Assembly: GCA_015063725.1 (NCBI GenBank)
Contig: SVTP01000024.1
Coordinates: forward strand, 1-38,721
DNA: 38,721 nt
Source of the DNA: Oscillospiraceae bacterium
GTDB taxonomy: Bacteria; Bacillota; Clostridia; Oscillospirales; CAG-272
Reading direction: 5' to 3'
Part shown: positions 38,559 to 38,721 of the stretch, piece by piece
How positions within the stretch are numbered: the stretch's first letter is position 1
Layout: each line of letters starts with the position of its first letter
The notes under the pieces: model-generated
Databases searched by the model: none
The model's input: only the letters and a program-made list of their open reading frames with translations
What the model was told of the DNA's origin: nothing
Position numbers and translations under genes: made by a program

Positions 38559-38721
38559 ATGCCCAGCAATTCCATTCTCGTTCAGAAGCAACAACTCGTT
38601 GCTGATCTGGCAGAACAAATTAAAAATTCCGAGGCAGGCGTTGTTGTTAACTACCAAGGTATTACGGTAGATAAGGACACCGCAATGCGTAAGGCTCTGC
38701 GTGAGGCCGGTGTTAAGTACG
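38559..38721 (+). CDS. rplJ: Ribosomal protein L10, N-terminal part (runs off the window)
   Basis: L10 anchors the L7/L12 stalk to the large ribosomal subunit. The first 54 residues (MPSNSILVQKQQLVADLAEQ then IKNSEAGVVVNYQGITVDKDTAMRKALREAGVKY) are typical of Firmicute L10, including the VVVNYQGITV strand and the RKALREAGVKY rRNA-binding region. AGGAGG lies 9 nt before the ATG. Its leader carries the L10-binding RNA. rplL is expected next, outside the window. Confidence 0.96.
   Translation, partial: MPSNSILVQKQQLVADLAEQIKNSEAGVVVNYQGITVDKDTAMRKALREAGVKY

Overview
The window looks like chromosome from a spore-forming, low-to-mid GC Firmicute of the Clostridia type, probably an uncultured gut or rumen lineage (inference). 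Reasons seen in the sequence: a SpoIIE phosphatase, AGGAGG-type ribosome sites, a Firmicute-style L10 (rplJ) leader, a class 1B dihydroorotate dehydrogenase with its PyrK partner, and vegetative promoters close to TTGACA-17-TATAAT. Nothing points to a prophage, plasmid, CRISPR array or complete insertion sequence.

Layout. 1-3215: a broken nrnA, rbfA and a small membrane protein on the minus strand, then prmC-ddl on the plus strand. 3216-3543: hairpin-rich repeat DNA. 3544-4689: a FucO-type iron alcohol dehydrogenase. 4690-5817: about 1.1 kb with no credible protein gene. It holds a divergent promoter pair, a very short predicted minus-strand transcript, a predicted ~435-nt structured RNA with its own promoter and terminator, and a duplicated hairpin repeat. 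5818-9504: an ArsB/NhaD-type transporter, a MATE exporter and a two-gene operon of small proteins behind a structured leader. 9511-12033: a sialidase-fold protein and a ferredoxin-fused aldo/keto reductase. 12385-15353: a GNAT-like protein with a GtrA protein, then a FAD/Rieske oxidoreductase. 15444-18146: a collagen-like, exosporium-type protein and a GltS-type symporter. 18453-23218: a secreted endonuclease I with Cys-rich repeats and a lipoprotein. 23479-26161: tRNA-Pro(UGG) and spoIIE. 26443-27510: two small membrane proteins. 27564-37770: guaB and a large pyrimidine operon. 38010-38254: a foldback repeat. 38365-38721: promoter, L10 leader with attenuator, and the start of rplJ.

How genes work together. 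The minus-strand run pyrC-carB-pyrK-pyrD-pyrF-pyrE-pyrB encodes nearly all of de novo UMP synthesis from one promoter near 37,900, with short gaps or overlaps. It has no carA and no pyrR, and PyrB carries a PyrI-type zinc domain without the PyrI allosteric domain. guaB follows with its own promoter. SpoIIE and the collagen-like protein both point to sporulation, and the collagen gene has a promoter unlike the vegetative ones.

The best candidate for something undescribed is the predicted RNA at about 5011-5445. Its local and long-range pairings, including a possible pseudoknot, were found by eye and need folding and homology searches. Next are the structured leader of the small two-gene operon (8756-8900), the PyrB-zinc fusion, and the uniform extended -10 promoter architecture.
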